Origin: Bacteroidales bacterium
Lineage (GTDB): Bacteria; Bacteroidota; Bacteroidia; Bacteroidales; JAAYJT01
Direction of reading: 5' to 3'
DNA: 64,000 nucleotides
Assembly: GCA_014860575.1 (NCBI GenBank)
Contig: JACZJK010000039.1
Coordinates: forward strand, 1-64,000
Positions 1 through 8,657 of this stretch are shown here, one piece after another. The first letter of the stretch is position 1. Each line of letters starts with the position of its first letter. Below the pieces are notes generated by a model that saw nothing but the letters and a program-made list of their open reading frames with translations, searched no databases and was not told the DNA's origin. A program made the translations under genes and the position numbers.

Positions 1-691
1 TAAATTCTGTTGCCCTGGCTTCGAGCATAAATACTATTTTTTCGATTCTTGCAACCAGGATATTGTAACATACAAAGGCAATGATTCCAACAATAAGCCC
101 GGCAACTGTAGTTACCATGGCCTGGTATATGCCCGATGAGAGCAACGAAATATCAATATTGTTGCCAGCCATTGACATATCGTAAAATGCCCGTACCATG
201 CCCATAACGGTTCCCAAAAAACCAAGCATTGGAGCAACTCCTGCTACGGTAGCCAAACCTGCAATGTTCTTTTCCAGTTTTGCGATCTCAAGTTTGCCAA
301 CGTTTTCAATGGCAGCGTTGATGTCATTTAATGGTTTTCCGAGCCGCAGTATGCCTTTTTCAATCATTCGTGCAATTGGAGAATCATTGTTACGCGCAAG
401 TGTGAGCGCTGACTCAATACGTCCATCATGCATGAAATCGCGGATATTGTTCATGAAATTATGTTCCTCTTTCGAAGCCCTTCGGATCACAATAAACCTT
501 TCAATGAAGATGTAAATGGCAATCAGTGAAAAGAGAACAATAGGCAGCATGATCCAGCCACCTTTGAGGGCAAGTTCAAAAACTGAAAGTTTAATTTCAT
601 CCGGGGTTTCCATTAAGCCCAGGGCAGTGCGGGGGTCTCCTGTTGTGTTCGAAGGAATCTGAAGCAATGTAAATAATAGCGTGCCAGTCAT
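1..691 (-). CDS. MotA/TolQ/ExbB-type proton channel protein (3' end outside window)
   Basis: The reverse strand is open from an ATG at 691 to the window edge (230 codons, no stop). It reads MTGTLLFTLLQIPSN, then a membrane segment near residues 43-65 (GGWIMLPIVLFSLIAIYIF). A cytoplasmic loop follows, and then two further membrane segments containing the family signature GFLGTVMGMVRAF and VAGLIVGIIAFVCYNI. This is the ExbB/TolQ/MotA plan: three helices of a proton-conducting inner-membrane channel that works with an ExbD/TolR partner to energise TonB or Tol. The partner gene would lie to the left, outside the window. ExbB versus TolQ cannot be decided without that context. TonB energisation would serve SusC-type receptors such as the one at 4105, but the gene points away from the glucan locus and is probably a separate housekeeping unit. 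Confidence 0.9.
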   Translation of the reverse strand, partial: MTGTLLFTLLQIPSNTTGDPRTALGLMETPDEIKLSVFELALKGGWIMLPIVLFSLIAIYIFIERFIVIRRASKEEHNFMNNIRDFMHDGRIESALTLARNNDSPIARMIEKGILRLGKPLNDINAAIENVGKLEIAKLEKNIAGLATVAGVAPMLGFLGTVMGMVRAFYDMSMAGNNIDISLLSSGIYQAMVTTVAGLIVGIIAFVCYNILVARIEKIVFMLEARATEF

Positions 692-923
692 AGGATTGTT
701 TTTAACGGCGTAAAATTAGTTAAACAAAAAAAGGTAGATTCAGTAAACCGATGCTTGTTATACACAATTGAATGTTAATACTGATAACTAAAAAGCAGGT
801 TTTTTATTATTCTCTGTTGAAGTATTGACCGTAAACGTCTATTTTGCACGCAATAGATTGTCAATATTAAGATTTTGTTAATTTTACCAACCATAATATT
901 TTTACATTTTAAGACAGACTTCT

Positions 924-3818
924 GTGATCCAGCTTCAGAATATACTCATATTACTACTATTTTTTCTGACGCCGGTTGAGTATTTGCAGGCTGAAGTCAA
1001 GAGTATAGGGTCACCAAAAATCAGAAATTACGAGACCTCAGTCATTAAGATTGGCACCCAAACCTGGATGATTGACATAGGCGCAAACGGCCTGACTTAT
1101 TTTGCCAATAATGACGGTGTACTTGAATTCGACGGATTAACATGGCGTACTTTTCCATTGCCGGCAAAATCTGTGGTTAGAAGTGTGAAAGCTACAAGCG
1201 ATGGCCGTGTTTATGCCGGAGGACACAATGAGTTCGGGTACTTCGAGGCTAACTCCTCCGGCCAACTTGTTTTCACTCCCCTCCACCAGCTTCTGCCCGA
1301 AAAATATCGTGATTTTGATGAAATCTGGAAGATTCATGAAGTGCAAAACAGCATCATCTTCCAAACCTTCCTCCAGATAATGATCTATCGCAATGATAGC
1401 TTAATCGTTGTAGAAGCGCCTGAAATGCTTCATTTTTCATTTGTGATAAACGGTGAGCTTTATGTAAACGATCAAATGAAGGGTTTACATAAACTGGTGG
1501 ATGATAAGCTTGTCAGATTAAGAGGGACTGAGGCTTTAACGGGAAAGCTTATATGGGTGATGCTGCCGTTACAAGACAAGATTTTAATTTCTACTGCCGA
1601 AGAGGGAATGTATGTTTATAATGGCAGCAGTCTGATCCTGTGGGAAAATCCGGCGTCCAGATTGCTACAGGAAAAACAGGTGTATTTTGGGACAACGCTG
1701 GGTGATGCTGCCTATGCTTTTGGCAGCATACAAGATGGCCTTATAATTTGTGATACCGACGGCAATCTGCTTCAGCACATCAATGTTGAAAAGGGACTTC
1801 AAAACAATACGATACTCAGTGTGCGTGCTGATCAATATGCCAATCTCTGGCTGGGGCTGGATAACGGAATTGATTATGTAGCCATTAATTCCCCACTAAC
1901 TTATGTGTCAACCTACAACAACTTAAGCGCCGGTTACTCTGCGGTGATTCACAACGGACTGCTTTACCTGGGAACAAACCGGGGTGTGTTTTATCAAAAT
2001 TGGGAAATGCTCAAAGAGGGTGGAGTTGATCAGAAATTTAATCTGGTAAGTGGCACACAAGGACAAGTTTGGTCGTTGCAGGTGATTGACGGCACTTTGT
2101 TTTGTGGTCATAATTCAGGCATATTTATAATTGATGGAACCAAAGCCGAAATGCTTTCGGGTGTTCAGGGTGGCTGGACGTTTCTTCAACCTGATGAGCA
2201 TAATGACATTGTAATTTGCGGAACCTACACTTCATTGGTAAAATTTGAAAGAATTGGTGGTAAGTGGTCAAAAGGGGTTCAGATAAAAGGGTTTAAAGAA
2301 TCGTCGAGGTATATGGCCAATGCGGATAGCCGGAGCCTGTGGATCAGTCATGGATACAAGGGAGTGTTTCGCGCCCGTTTCAACGAAAGTTGGGACAGCA
2401 TTGTACAGGTAGATTTTTATAATAGCCGGAATGGTTTCCCTTCCGATAAAGACATCAGCGTTTTTGAAGTATTTGATCGTGTGGTTTTTACTACCGGAAT
2501 TGATTTGTACAAATTTGACGAAGAATCGGAAAGTTTTGTACCCGATCCTTTCTTCAAGAATCGCCTGAAGCGAACCGATATGAATATTCTCAAAGAAGAC
2601 AGTCAAGGCAATGTATGGTATTTTACAACCCAAAATGCCGGAGTCTTCAGGTTGAGGGAGGATGGAAACTTTACAGAAGTTGAGATTCCTTTCAGGGAAA
2701 TGAAAGGAGAGTTTATCAAATGGTTTCAGTTTGTTTATCCCTATGACGAAACCCATGTGTTTTTTGCGACCCAAAACGGATTCGCACATTACACTCCCGG
2801 TATTTTTTCAAATTATCAGCAGTCTTTTAATGCCTTTATCCGTAAGATGGAAATCCTTTCAGGCGTTGATTCGGTACTTTTCCGCGGGTCTGCCTCATCT
2901 GAGAATTTTTACGCTGACCTTCCTTACCGTTTCAACAACCTTCAGTTTGAGTTTGCCGCCAATGATTTTACCAATCCGGGCAGTTTGATATTTTTAATTA
3001 AGCTCGAAGATTTTGACCAGGAGTGGGTTGAATGGCAAAATCTCAGCACAAGGCAATTCACCAACCTTCATCATGGCGACTATACCTTGCGGGTGAAAGC
3101 TATTAATCTTTTTGGTGTTGAAAGCACTGAAGCAAGCCTGAAGTTTCGGATCAGACCACCCTGGTACCTGAGCCGCTATGCATATTTTGCCTACGTCATT
3201 TTTGCATTACTAATTATAGTGTTGATCGCAAAATATATCCGTTATCGCATTGAGGCTGTTAAGGTAGCTTTTGAAGAAGAGCAGAAACATAAATTTGCCG
3301 AACTCCAAAAACAACTGCAGATTGAATCACTCACGGCTGAGAAAGAGCTTATGGAATTGCGTAATGAAAAATTGCGTTCTGAAAAAAAACAAAAAGATAA
3401 AGAGCTTGCAAATACAACCATGCAGATCATTCAGAAAAGCAAATCGCTCGTAGCCTTAAAGAACGACCTCAGAAAATTAGCCCGTGAACTTGGAAAACAC
3501 CCCGTTTCCGACAGTTTAAACGCCATTACCAGGAGAATTAACCGCAGCATTGATACCGAAAAGCAATGGGAAGTTTTTGAGAGCCATTTTGAAAATGTGC
3601 ATGAAGAATTTCTCTCCCGCCTCAAAGAAAACTTTCCTGAATTAACACCCCGCGAGTTAAAACTGTGTGCTTACCTGCGCCTGAACATTTCAAGCAAGGA
3701 AATCGCTAACCTGATGAATATTTCGCTAAGAGGAGTTGAGATCAGCCGCTACAGACTCAGAAAAAAACTCCAATTGGATCACGACACCAACCTTACAGAT
3801 TTTATAATCTCATATTGA
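924..3818 (+). CDS. One-component membrane regulator: propeller sensor, Y_Y_Y domain, LuxR-type HTH
   Basis: 964 residues from a GTG codon; the leader MIQLQNILILLLFFLTP fits a signal peptide. Residues ~30-660 are beta-propeller repeats of the two-component-regulator-propeller type (for example LWLGLDNGIDYV). A Y_Y_Y-like domain (~665-745) ends at PPWYLSRYAYF. One membrane helix follows (~752-774), then a charged coiled coil (~775-880). The C-terminus (~905-960) is a LuxR/NarL-type helix-turn-helix (LTPRELKLCAYLRL, SSKEIANLMNIS). No histidine kinase or receiver is present, so periplasmic ligand sensing is coupled directly to DNA binding. The gene lies just upstream of the SusC/D operon in the same orientation and has a paralogue at 35755 with the same architecture. 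Control of the glucan locus is inferred from position. Confidence 0.88.
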   Translation: MIQLQNILILLLFFLTPVEYLQAEVKSIGSPKIRNYETSVIKIGTQTWMIDIGANGLTYFANNDGVLEFDGLTWRTFPLPAKSVVRSVKATSDGRVYAGGHNEFGYFEANSSGQLVFTPLHQLLPEKYRDFDEIWKIHEVQNSIIFQTFLQIMIYRNDSLIVVEAPEMLHFSFVINGELYVNDQMKGLHKLVDDKLVRLRGTEALTGKLIWVMLPLQDKILISTAEEGMYVYNGSSLILWENPASRLLQEKQVYFGTTLGDAAYAFGSIQDGLIICDTDGNLLQHINVEKGLQNNTILSVRADQYANLWLGLDNGIDYVAINSPLTYVSTYNNLSAGYSAVIHNGLLYLGTNRGVFYQNWEMLKEGGVDQKFNLVSGTQGQVWSLQVIDGTLFCGHNSGIFIIDGTKAEMLSGVQGGWTFLQPDEHNDIVICGTYTSLVKFERIGGKWSKGVQIKGFKESSRYMANADSRSLWISHGYKGVFRARFNESWDSIVQVDFYNSRNGFPSDKDISVFEVFDRVVFTTGIDLYKFDEESESFVPDPFFKNRLKRTDMNILKEDSQGNVWYFTTQNAGVFRLREDGNFTEVEIPFREMKGEFIKWFQFVYPYDETHVFFATQNGFAHYTPGIFSNYQQSFNAFIRKMEILSGVDSVLFRGSASSENFYADLPYRFNNLQFEFAANDFTNPGSLIFLIKLEDFDQEWVEWQNLSTRQFTNLHHGDYTLRVKAINLFGVESTEASLKFRIRPPWYLSRYAYFAYVIFALLIIVLIAKYIRYRIEAVKVAFEEEQKHKFAELQKQLQIESLTAEKELMELRNEKLRSEKKQKDKELANTTMQIIQKSKSLVALKNDLRKLARELGKHPVSDSLNAITRRINRSIDTEKQWEVFESHFENVHEEFLSRLKENFPELTPRELKLCAYLRLNISSKEIANLMNISLRGVEISRYRLRKKLQLDHDTNLTDFIISY

Positions 3819-3976
3819 TGGTCAAGTAAATTTGGATTCAGAACCCATGCAGTTTTCTCAAAACCGACTGTTTCTGGATCTTAGCTTACGAAGTAATAGA
3901 AGTGTTGAATATGCGACCCGTAGAATTAGCTTTCACCGTTTATATGTGACTGTTAAACAGGCGTCGGCGTCACTGC

Positions 3977-3995
3977 TGATGTATTATTGATGTAG
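3977..3995 (+). promoter_or_regulatory. Candidate operator: TGATGT direct repeat upstream of susC-like gene
   Basis: TGATGT at 3977-3982 and TGATGTAG at 3988-3995 form a direct repeat with an 11-bp period, about one helical turn. The same arrangement occurs at 16315-16333, upstream of the phosphorylase gene (16 of 19 positions identical by eye). The distance to the putative -7 element is 65 bp here and 66 bp there. That position suits an activator site. Which regulator binds is not known; the two HTH sensors flanking the locus are the obvious candidates. Confidence 0.5.
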
Positions 3996-4036
3996 CGCTG
4001 CTAGCAGGATGATGATGTTATGAGAAAGGTAAATAT

Positions 4037-4067
4037 TTTATTACAACGCATTGGTGAAATACATTTG
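4037..4067 (+). promoter_or_regulatory. Bacteroidota-type promoter of the SusC/D operon
   Basis: TACATTTG at 4060-4067 matches the TAnnTTTG -7 consensus. TTTA at 4037-4040 sits 19 bp upstream, where TTTG (-33) is expected. The transcript would begin near 4074, about 30 nt before the susC-like ATG. The 3819-4104 gap also holds the repeat at 3977-3995 and a short palindrome CTGCTAGCAG at 3998-4007. Confidence 0.45.
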
Positions 4068-4104
4068 ACGTGCAAAACAAAAGCTAAACTTCAAAAAAAG
4101 CCTT

Positions 4105-7100
4105 ATGATTAAACAATTTACAAGTTTTGTGATCATTATGATGATCATAGTAACATCTCTCAGCGCACAACAGCAAAGCCTTAGTGGTGTTGTGAAATCT
4201 GCGAATGATGGAATGCCAATTCCCGGCGTAACTGTATTGATTAAAGGAACGTTTACGGGAACATCAACAAACATTGACGGTGCATTTACACTGAGCAATG
4301 TGCCTCTGGGCTCTACAATTGTTTTTTCTTTTGTAGGAATGACAACCATGGAGGTGGAATACACCGGCCAGGCAATGATGAATGTAGACCTTGAATACGA
4401 ATCAATGGGTCTTGATGAGTTAGTGGTTATCGGGTATGGTGCTGTTAAGAAACGTGATGTCACCGGTTCGGTTTCGACAGTAGGGTCTAACACCATCGGA
4501 AGGCTAAACCCTGTTAAGATCGAGGAAGCGCTGCAAGGAACTATAACAGGTGTGCAAGTTACTCCTCAATCAGGTGCACCGGGTGCAGGCCTCGATATCA
4601 GAATCAGAGGGATCTCTACTAATGGCGATGCTTCCCCTGTTGTGATCATTGACGGTTATCAGGGCGATCTGAATACCCTTAATCCCAACGACATCGAAAC
4701 GATGACCGTACTAAAAGACGCCCAGGCTGCTATTTATGGCACTGTAGGTGCAAACGGTATCATTCTGATTACTACAAAGAGCGGCAAAAGAGACATGCCA
4801 ACCAGGGTGGATGTCAATAGTTCGTTCGGAATGCAGGAAACCACACGAGAGCTTCCGGTGCTCAATGCCACCGAATATGCAGTAATACTTAATGAGAGTT
4901 ACGCAGCCAATGGCCAGGCACTTCCATTCCCAAATATTTCGGGACTTGGTAAAGGAACCGACTGGCAAGGAAAGTTGTTTGAAACAGCTCCTATCATGGA
5001 TAACAACATCAGTGTTTATGGTGGTTCGGGCAATATGAATTACTCCTTCAGTGCATCAGACCTTCGACAGGAAGGTATCATTGGTGCCGACAAATCCGGT
5101 TTTGAGAGGAATACTGCCCGAATGGCAATGGGTGCTGATCTTGCCAAGTGGCTGAAAATGAACACTTCGTTGACATACACCTATATCAATCGTAAATCAT
5201 TCAATGAATTTGGGCTTGGTTCTGTTTTGTTTAATGCTGTAAACATGCCCTCTACAGTGCCGATCTACAAACCTGATGGAGATTTTTTCCTGGCTCCGTC
5301 GAATCTTGGTATTGAAATTATAAATCCCTTGCAGCAGGTGGCCAACACTTTCAACGATTATGACCTGAACAAATGGAACGGAAACGTTGGACTGGATGCA
5401 AGCTTTGCTAAACATTTCACAGCCACCGCACGTGTCGGGTTCAATACTACAACGGCAAAAAACAAGTCCTTTTCCAAGCAGTTAGATTATGGTGGAAAAG
5501 TTTTTGACGTTAGCCGCAGCAGTGTTTTTCAGAGCCGCGACAACTTCAACGATTACACATTTGATGCGTTTGTTACTTATGACAATATAGTTAACAATGT
5601 GCACAGCTTTACCGGCACTGTGGGAACCACGGTTTTTAAATCCTACGGTGACAACCTGAGCGCTACCGGCTGGGATGTTCCCAACAATTCATGGGATTTT
5701 GCTGATATCAGCCTGGCCAACGGATTGGTTGATGTTAAATCTGCCGGATCATATACTTATGATCAGCGAAGGCTTTCCTATTTTGCACGCGGTCTTTACA
5801 GCTATCACGACAAATATCTTGCATCTGTGATTGTCAGGCGTGATGCTTCAACAAAATTCGGCCCTGACAACGCTGTGGCATACTTCCCATCGGCCACTCT
5901 CGGTTGGATTGTATCGGAAGAAAATTTTATGGAAAGATTCAATAATATGAACCTCCTCAAGCTGAGGCTGAGTTATGGATTCCTGGGTTCAGACAAAATT
6001 GGAGATTACCGTTTTATCTCAACACTGGATGGCGAAGGTACTTACATTCTGGACAATCAAATTGTTAATGGCAGGGCAATTGGCCCGCTTTCCAACCCGA
6101 GTATTAAATGGGAGCAATCAGAACAATTTGATTTAGGTGTAGATATGAATTTCTTTAACGACCGGATTGAACTGACTGCCGATTACTTTGTAAAGACTAC
6201 CCAAGATCTGCTGATACCAAACATTCCTGTTTCAGGCATTTTGGGCACATTTGCCCCTGGTGCAGCAGCTCCAACAGCCAACGCCGGAACTGTGCGCAAC
6301 CAAGGATTTGAGTTCGCAGTAGGTTACCGCGGCATGATGGGCTCCGATTTCAGCTACCAGGTAAATTACAATCTCACTATCCTGGATAATGAAGTGCTGA
6401 AAGTGAATAACGGAACCGGGTTTGTAGATGGTGGTAGTTTTGGTGTTGGTCAGCCTTTGCCAGCCCGTATGCAGGTTGGATTCCCGATAGGTTATTTTTA
6501 TGGTTATCAGACCGATGGCATTTTCCAAACCCAGGAAGAAATTGACGCTCACCCTTCGCAGATTGCCCTCGGCGCTATCGCACAGCCGGGTGATATAAGG
6601 TTTGTTGATACCAACAAGGACGGAGCCATCAATTCCGACGACAGAACCATGATTGGAAATCCAATTCCATCAAGCCTCATGGGTCTTAATATAACACTTA
6701 GGTACAAAGACTTCGACTTTACTGCTTACACTTTTGCAAGCATCGGTAATGATATCGTAAGAAACTATGAGCGCACGCAGCCTAATGTTAACCGGATGAG
6801 CTATATCCTTGACAGATGGACAGGTCCGGGCACCAGCAATGACGTTCCCAGGGTAACCACAGCCGCTACTGCCAATAATATTTTCTCCGATTTCTATGTG
6901 GAAGACGGCTCTTATGTAAGATTGCAGCGAATGGTGCTTGGTTATAGTCTTCCTGAAAAGGTGAATTCCAGAATTGGAATACAGGAAGTTCGATTCTTTT
7001 TTGCCATCAACAATTTGTTTACCCTTACAAAATACAGAGGGTATGATCCGGCAGCATCAAGCGGTGTGCCTATTGGCTCAGGCTTTGATAATGGATTCTA

Positions 7101-7146
7101 TCCCGCTTCACGCACTTATATTCTTGGGTTTAATGTAAACATATAA
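4105..7146 (+). CDS. SusC/RagA-type TonB-dependent outer-membrane glycan transporter
   Basis: 1013 residues with a signal peptide ending near SLSAQQQ. A carboxypeptidase-regulatory-like domain (~25-100, LSGVVKSANDGMPIPGVTV) is typical of SusC proteins. The TonB box/plug start follows (DELVVIGYGAVKKRDVTGSV, ~105 onward), then a 22-strand-type barrel to the C-terminus YILGFNVNI. Length and order are normal for the family. It would import oligosaccharides across the outer membrane as a complex with the SusD-like lipoprotein starting 10 bp downstream. Given the GH16, GH17 and GH30 enzymes in the locus, beta-1,3-glucan oligosaccharides are the likely substrate (inference). It is the first gene of the operon behind the promoter at 4037-4067. 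Confidence 0.95.
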   Translation: MIKQFTSFVIIMMIIVTSLSAQQQSLSGVVKSANDGMPIPGVTVLIKGTFTGTSTNIDGAFTLSNVPLGSTIVFSFVGMTTMEVEYTGQAMMNVDLEYESMGLDELVVIGYGAVKKRDVTGSVSTVGSNTIGRLNPVKIEEALQGTITGVQVTPQSGAPGAGLDIRIRGISTNGDASPVVIIDGYQGDLNTLNPNDIETMTVLKDAQAAIYGTVGANGIILITTKSGKRDMPTRVDVNSSFGMQETTRELPVLNATEYAVILNESYAANGQALPFPNISGLGKGTDWQGKLFETAPIMDNNISVYGGSGNMNYSFSASDLRQEGIIGADKSGFERNTARMAMGADLAKWLKMNTSLTYTYINRKSFNEFGLGSVLFNAVNMPSTVPIYKPDGDFFLAPSNLGIEIINPLQQVANTFNDYDLNKWNGNVGLDASFAKHFTATARVGFNTTTAKNKSFSKQLDYGGKVFDVSRSSVFQSRDNFNDYTFDAFVTYDNIVNNVHSFTGTVGTTVFKSYGDNLSATGWDVPNNSWDFADISLANGLVDVKSAGSYTYDQRRLSYFARGLYSYHDKYLASVIVRRDASTKFGPDNAVAYFPSATLGWIVSEENFMERFNNMNLLKLRLSYGFLGSDKIGDYRFISTLDGEGTYILDNQIVNGRAIGPLSNPSIKWEQSEQFDLGVDMNFFNDRIELTADYFVKTTQDLLIPNIPVSGILGTFAPGAAAPTANAGTVRNQGFEFAVGYRGMMGSDFSYQVNYNLTILDNEVLKVNNGTGFVDGGSFGVGQPLPARMQVGFPIGYFYGYQTDGIFQTQEEIDAHPSQIALGAIAQPGDIRFVDTNKDGAINSDDRTMIGNPIPSSLMGLNITLRYKDFDFTAYTFASIGNDIVRNYERTQPNVNRMSYILDRWTGPGTSNDVPRVTTAATANNIFSDFYVEDGSYVRLQRMVLGYSLPEKVNSRIGIQEVRFFFAINNLFTLTKYRGYDPAASSGVPIGSGFDNGFYPASRTYILGFNVNI

Positions 7147-7156
7147 TCAGAAAGTC

Positions 7157-8638
7157 ATGATAAAGAATTTATTCAACAAAACAGTTTTAGGCGGGCTATT
7201 TACTCTTACATTATTATTTTCATGTTCTGATGATTTTGTAAAAATATCCCCGCAGTATTCCGTTGATTCCGAGAACTTTTTTAACGCCCCTGACGACTAT
7301 TATATGGCTTTGGTAGCCACCTACGATTTATTGCAGGCTACCTACCCCAATGTAATACTGGGCGAGATTGCTTCCGATAATTCAGCTTGCGGCGGCGAAA
7401 GCCCCACTGATGTAATTGGCTGGCAACAGGTTGGAGACATGATACATACATCCACCAATAGCAACCTTAAGGATATTTGGAATTGGATGTTTGCAGGTGT
7501 TCAGCGTGCAAATTATTTCATGGAATTTCAGGATAAAATTGATTTCGAAGGTAAAGAGCAAATGATTGGCGAGGTGCGCTTCCTTCGTGCCTACTATTAT
7601 TTTGAACTGGTGAAATGGTTCGGACCTGTACCATTAAAAATTGATGAGCGCTTCAAACTAGGCGACGAAACTAGCATTCCACGCGCGCCGCTAAGCGAAG
7701 TGTATGCCCAGATTGAGGCCGACCTGATCTTTGCTGCCTCGGTGCTGCCGGCAAACCCGGTACAGATCGGAAGAACAAGCAAAGGTGCTGCAAAATCGCT
7801 ACTTGGCAAGGCTTATCTGTACCAGGATAAATTTGCTGATGCCGCCACAGTGCTCGAAGAAGTGATTCTTGATGGCAAATACTCACTTGTACCAAACTTT
7901 TTTGATATCTGGGAAATGCCCGGTGAAAATGGTTCCGAATCAGTATTTGAAGTTCAATACACCGATGTTGAGGGTGCAGGATTTGATTGCCTGCAGTGCA
8001 GTGAAGGAAATGTAGCTGTTGGTTTCCAGGGAGTGCGTGGATATGAAGGTCCAATATTTTCTCCTGGTTTCAGTTTCAATGTGCCTGTACAGAAAGCCGT
8101 TGACGCCTTCGAGCCCGGTGACCTGAGAAAAGGAGCCACCATTCTCGATATCGTAGCGTGGGTCGATACCATGGGCGCTACTTACACAACAGGAAATGCC
8201 CATACCGGCTACTTTAACCGCAAATATTTGCCCCGTAAGAGAACACCCGAGGCGCAAAACGATCTCAACCTTACCAATCCCAACAATTACAGGGCTATCC
8301 GATACGCAGACGTTCTGCTGTTGGCTGCCGAAGCTCTCAACCGGGGTGGTATCAGCGACGGCAGGGCACAGGAATATCTCAACCAGGTTCGGCGCAGGGG
8401 ATTTGGAAACAGTAACCATGACGTTACTTTAACCGGTAATGCACTTACCGATGCCATCTGGCACGAACGCCATGTAGAACTGATGGGAGAAGGACATCGC
8501 TTCTTCGACCTTGTACGTACCGGAAAAGCCGCCCAGGAAATTAATGGGTTTGCCACCGGTAAAAATGAGTTGTTTCCCGTGCCAATTGAAGAGATAAACT
8601 TTTCAAATGGGAACTGGCAACAAAATCCTGGTTACTAA
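7157..8638 (+). CDS. SusD/RagB-family glycan-binding lipoprotein
   Basis: 493 residues. A lipoprotein signal ends LTLLFSC (Cys23), followed by the helical TPR-like SusD fold. RFLRAYYYFELVKWFGPVPL (~145-165) is the diagnostic SusD motif, and the C-terminus has the usual RFFDLVRTGKA and LFPVPIEEI segments. SusD proteins form the lid of the SusC barrel and bind the target glycan at the cell surface. The gene starts 10 bp after the SusC-like stop and is clearly co-transcribed with it. Ligand specificity cannot be read from sequence; beta-1,3-glucan is inferred from neighbouring enzymes. Confidence 0.95.
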   Translation: MIKNLFNKTVLGGLFTLTLLFSCSDDFVKISPQYSVDSENFFNAPDDYYMALVATYDLLQATYPNVILGEIASDNSACGGESPTDVIGWQQVGDMIHTSTNSNLKDIWNWMFAGVQRANYFMEFQDKIDFEGKEQMIGEVRFLRAYYYFELVKWFGPVPLKIDERFKLGDETSIPRAPLSEVYAQIEADLIFAASVLPANPVQIGRTSKGAAKSLLGKAYLYQDKFADAATVLEEVILDGKYSLVPNFFDIWEMPGENGSESVFEVQYTDVEGAGFDCLQCSEGNVAVGFQGVRGYEGPIFSPGFSFNVPVQKAVDAFEPGDLRKGATILDIVAWVDTMGATYTTGNAHTGYFNRKYLPRKRTPEAQNDLNLTNPNNYRAIRYADVLLLAAEALNRGGISDGRAQEYLNQVRRRGFGNSNHDVTLTGNALTDAIWHERHVELMGEGHRFFDLVRTGKAAQEINGFATGKNELFPVPIEEINFSNGNWQQNPGY

Positions 8639-8657
8639 TCAAAAAAATTAGATTAAA

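Noticed and set aside
692-923. Consensus promoter for the regulator at 924
   Set aside because: Only near-matches (for example TATTTTG at 840) were found, with wrong spacing, so no promoter was annotated.
3819-4104. Riboswitch or small RNA before the susC-like gene
   Set aside because: Only a promoter, a direct repeat and a 10-bp palindrome are visible; the inferred leader is about 30 nt, too short for a riboswitch.
4041-4496. Open frame on the minus strand inside the susC-like gene
   Set aside because: It is fully covered by the SusC N-terminus on the other strand, has no homology features, and would overlap the promoter.
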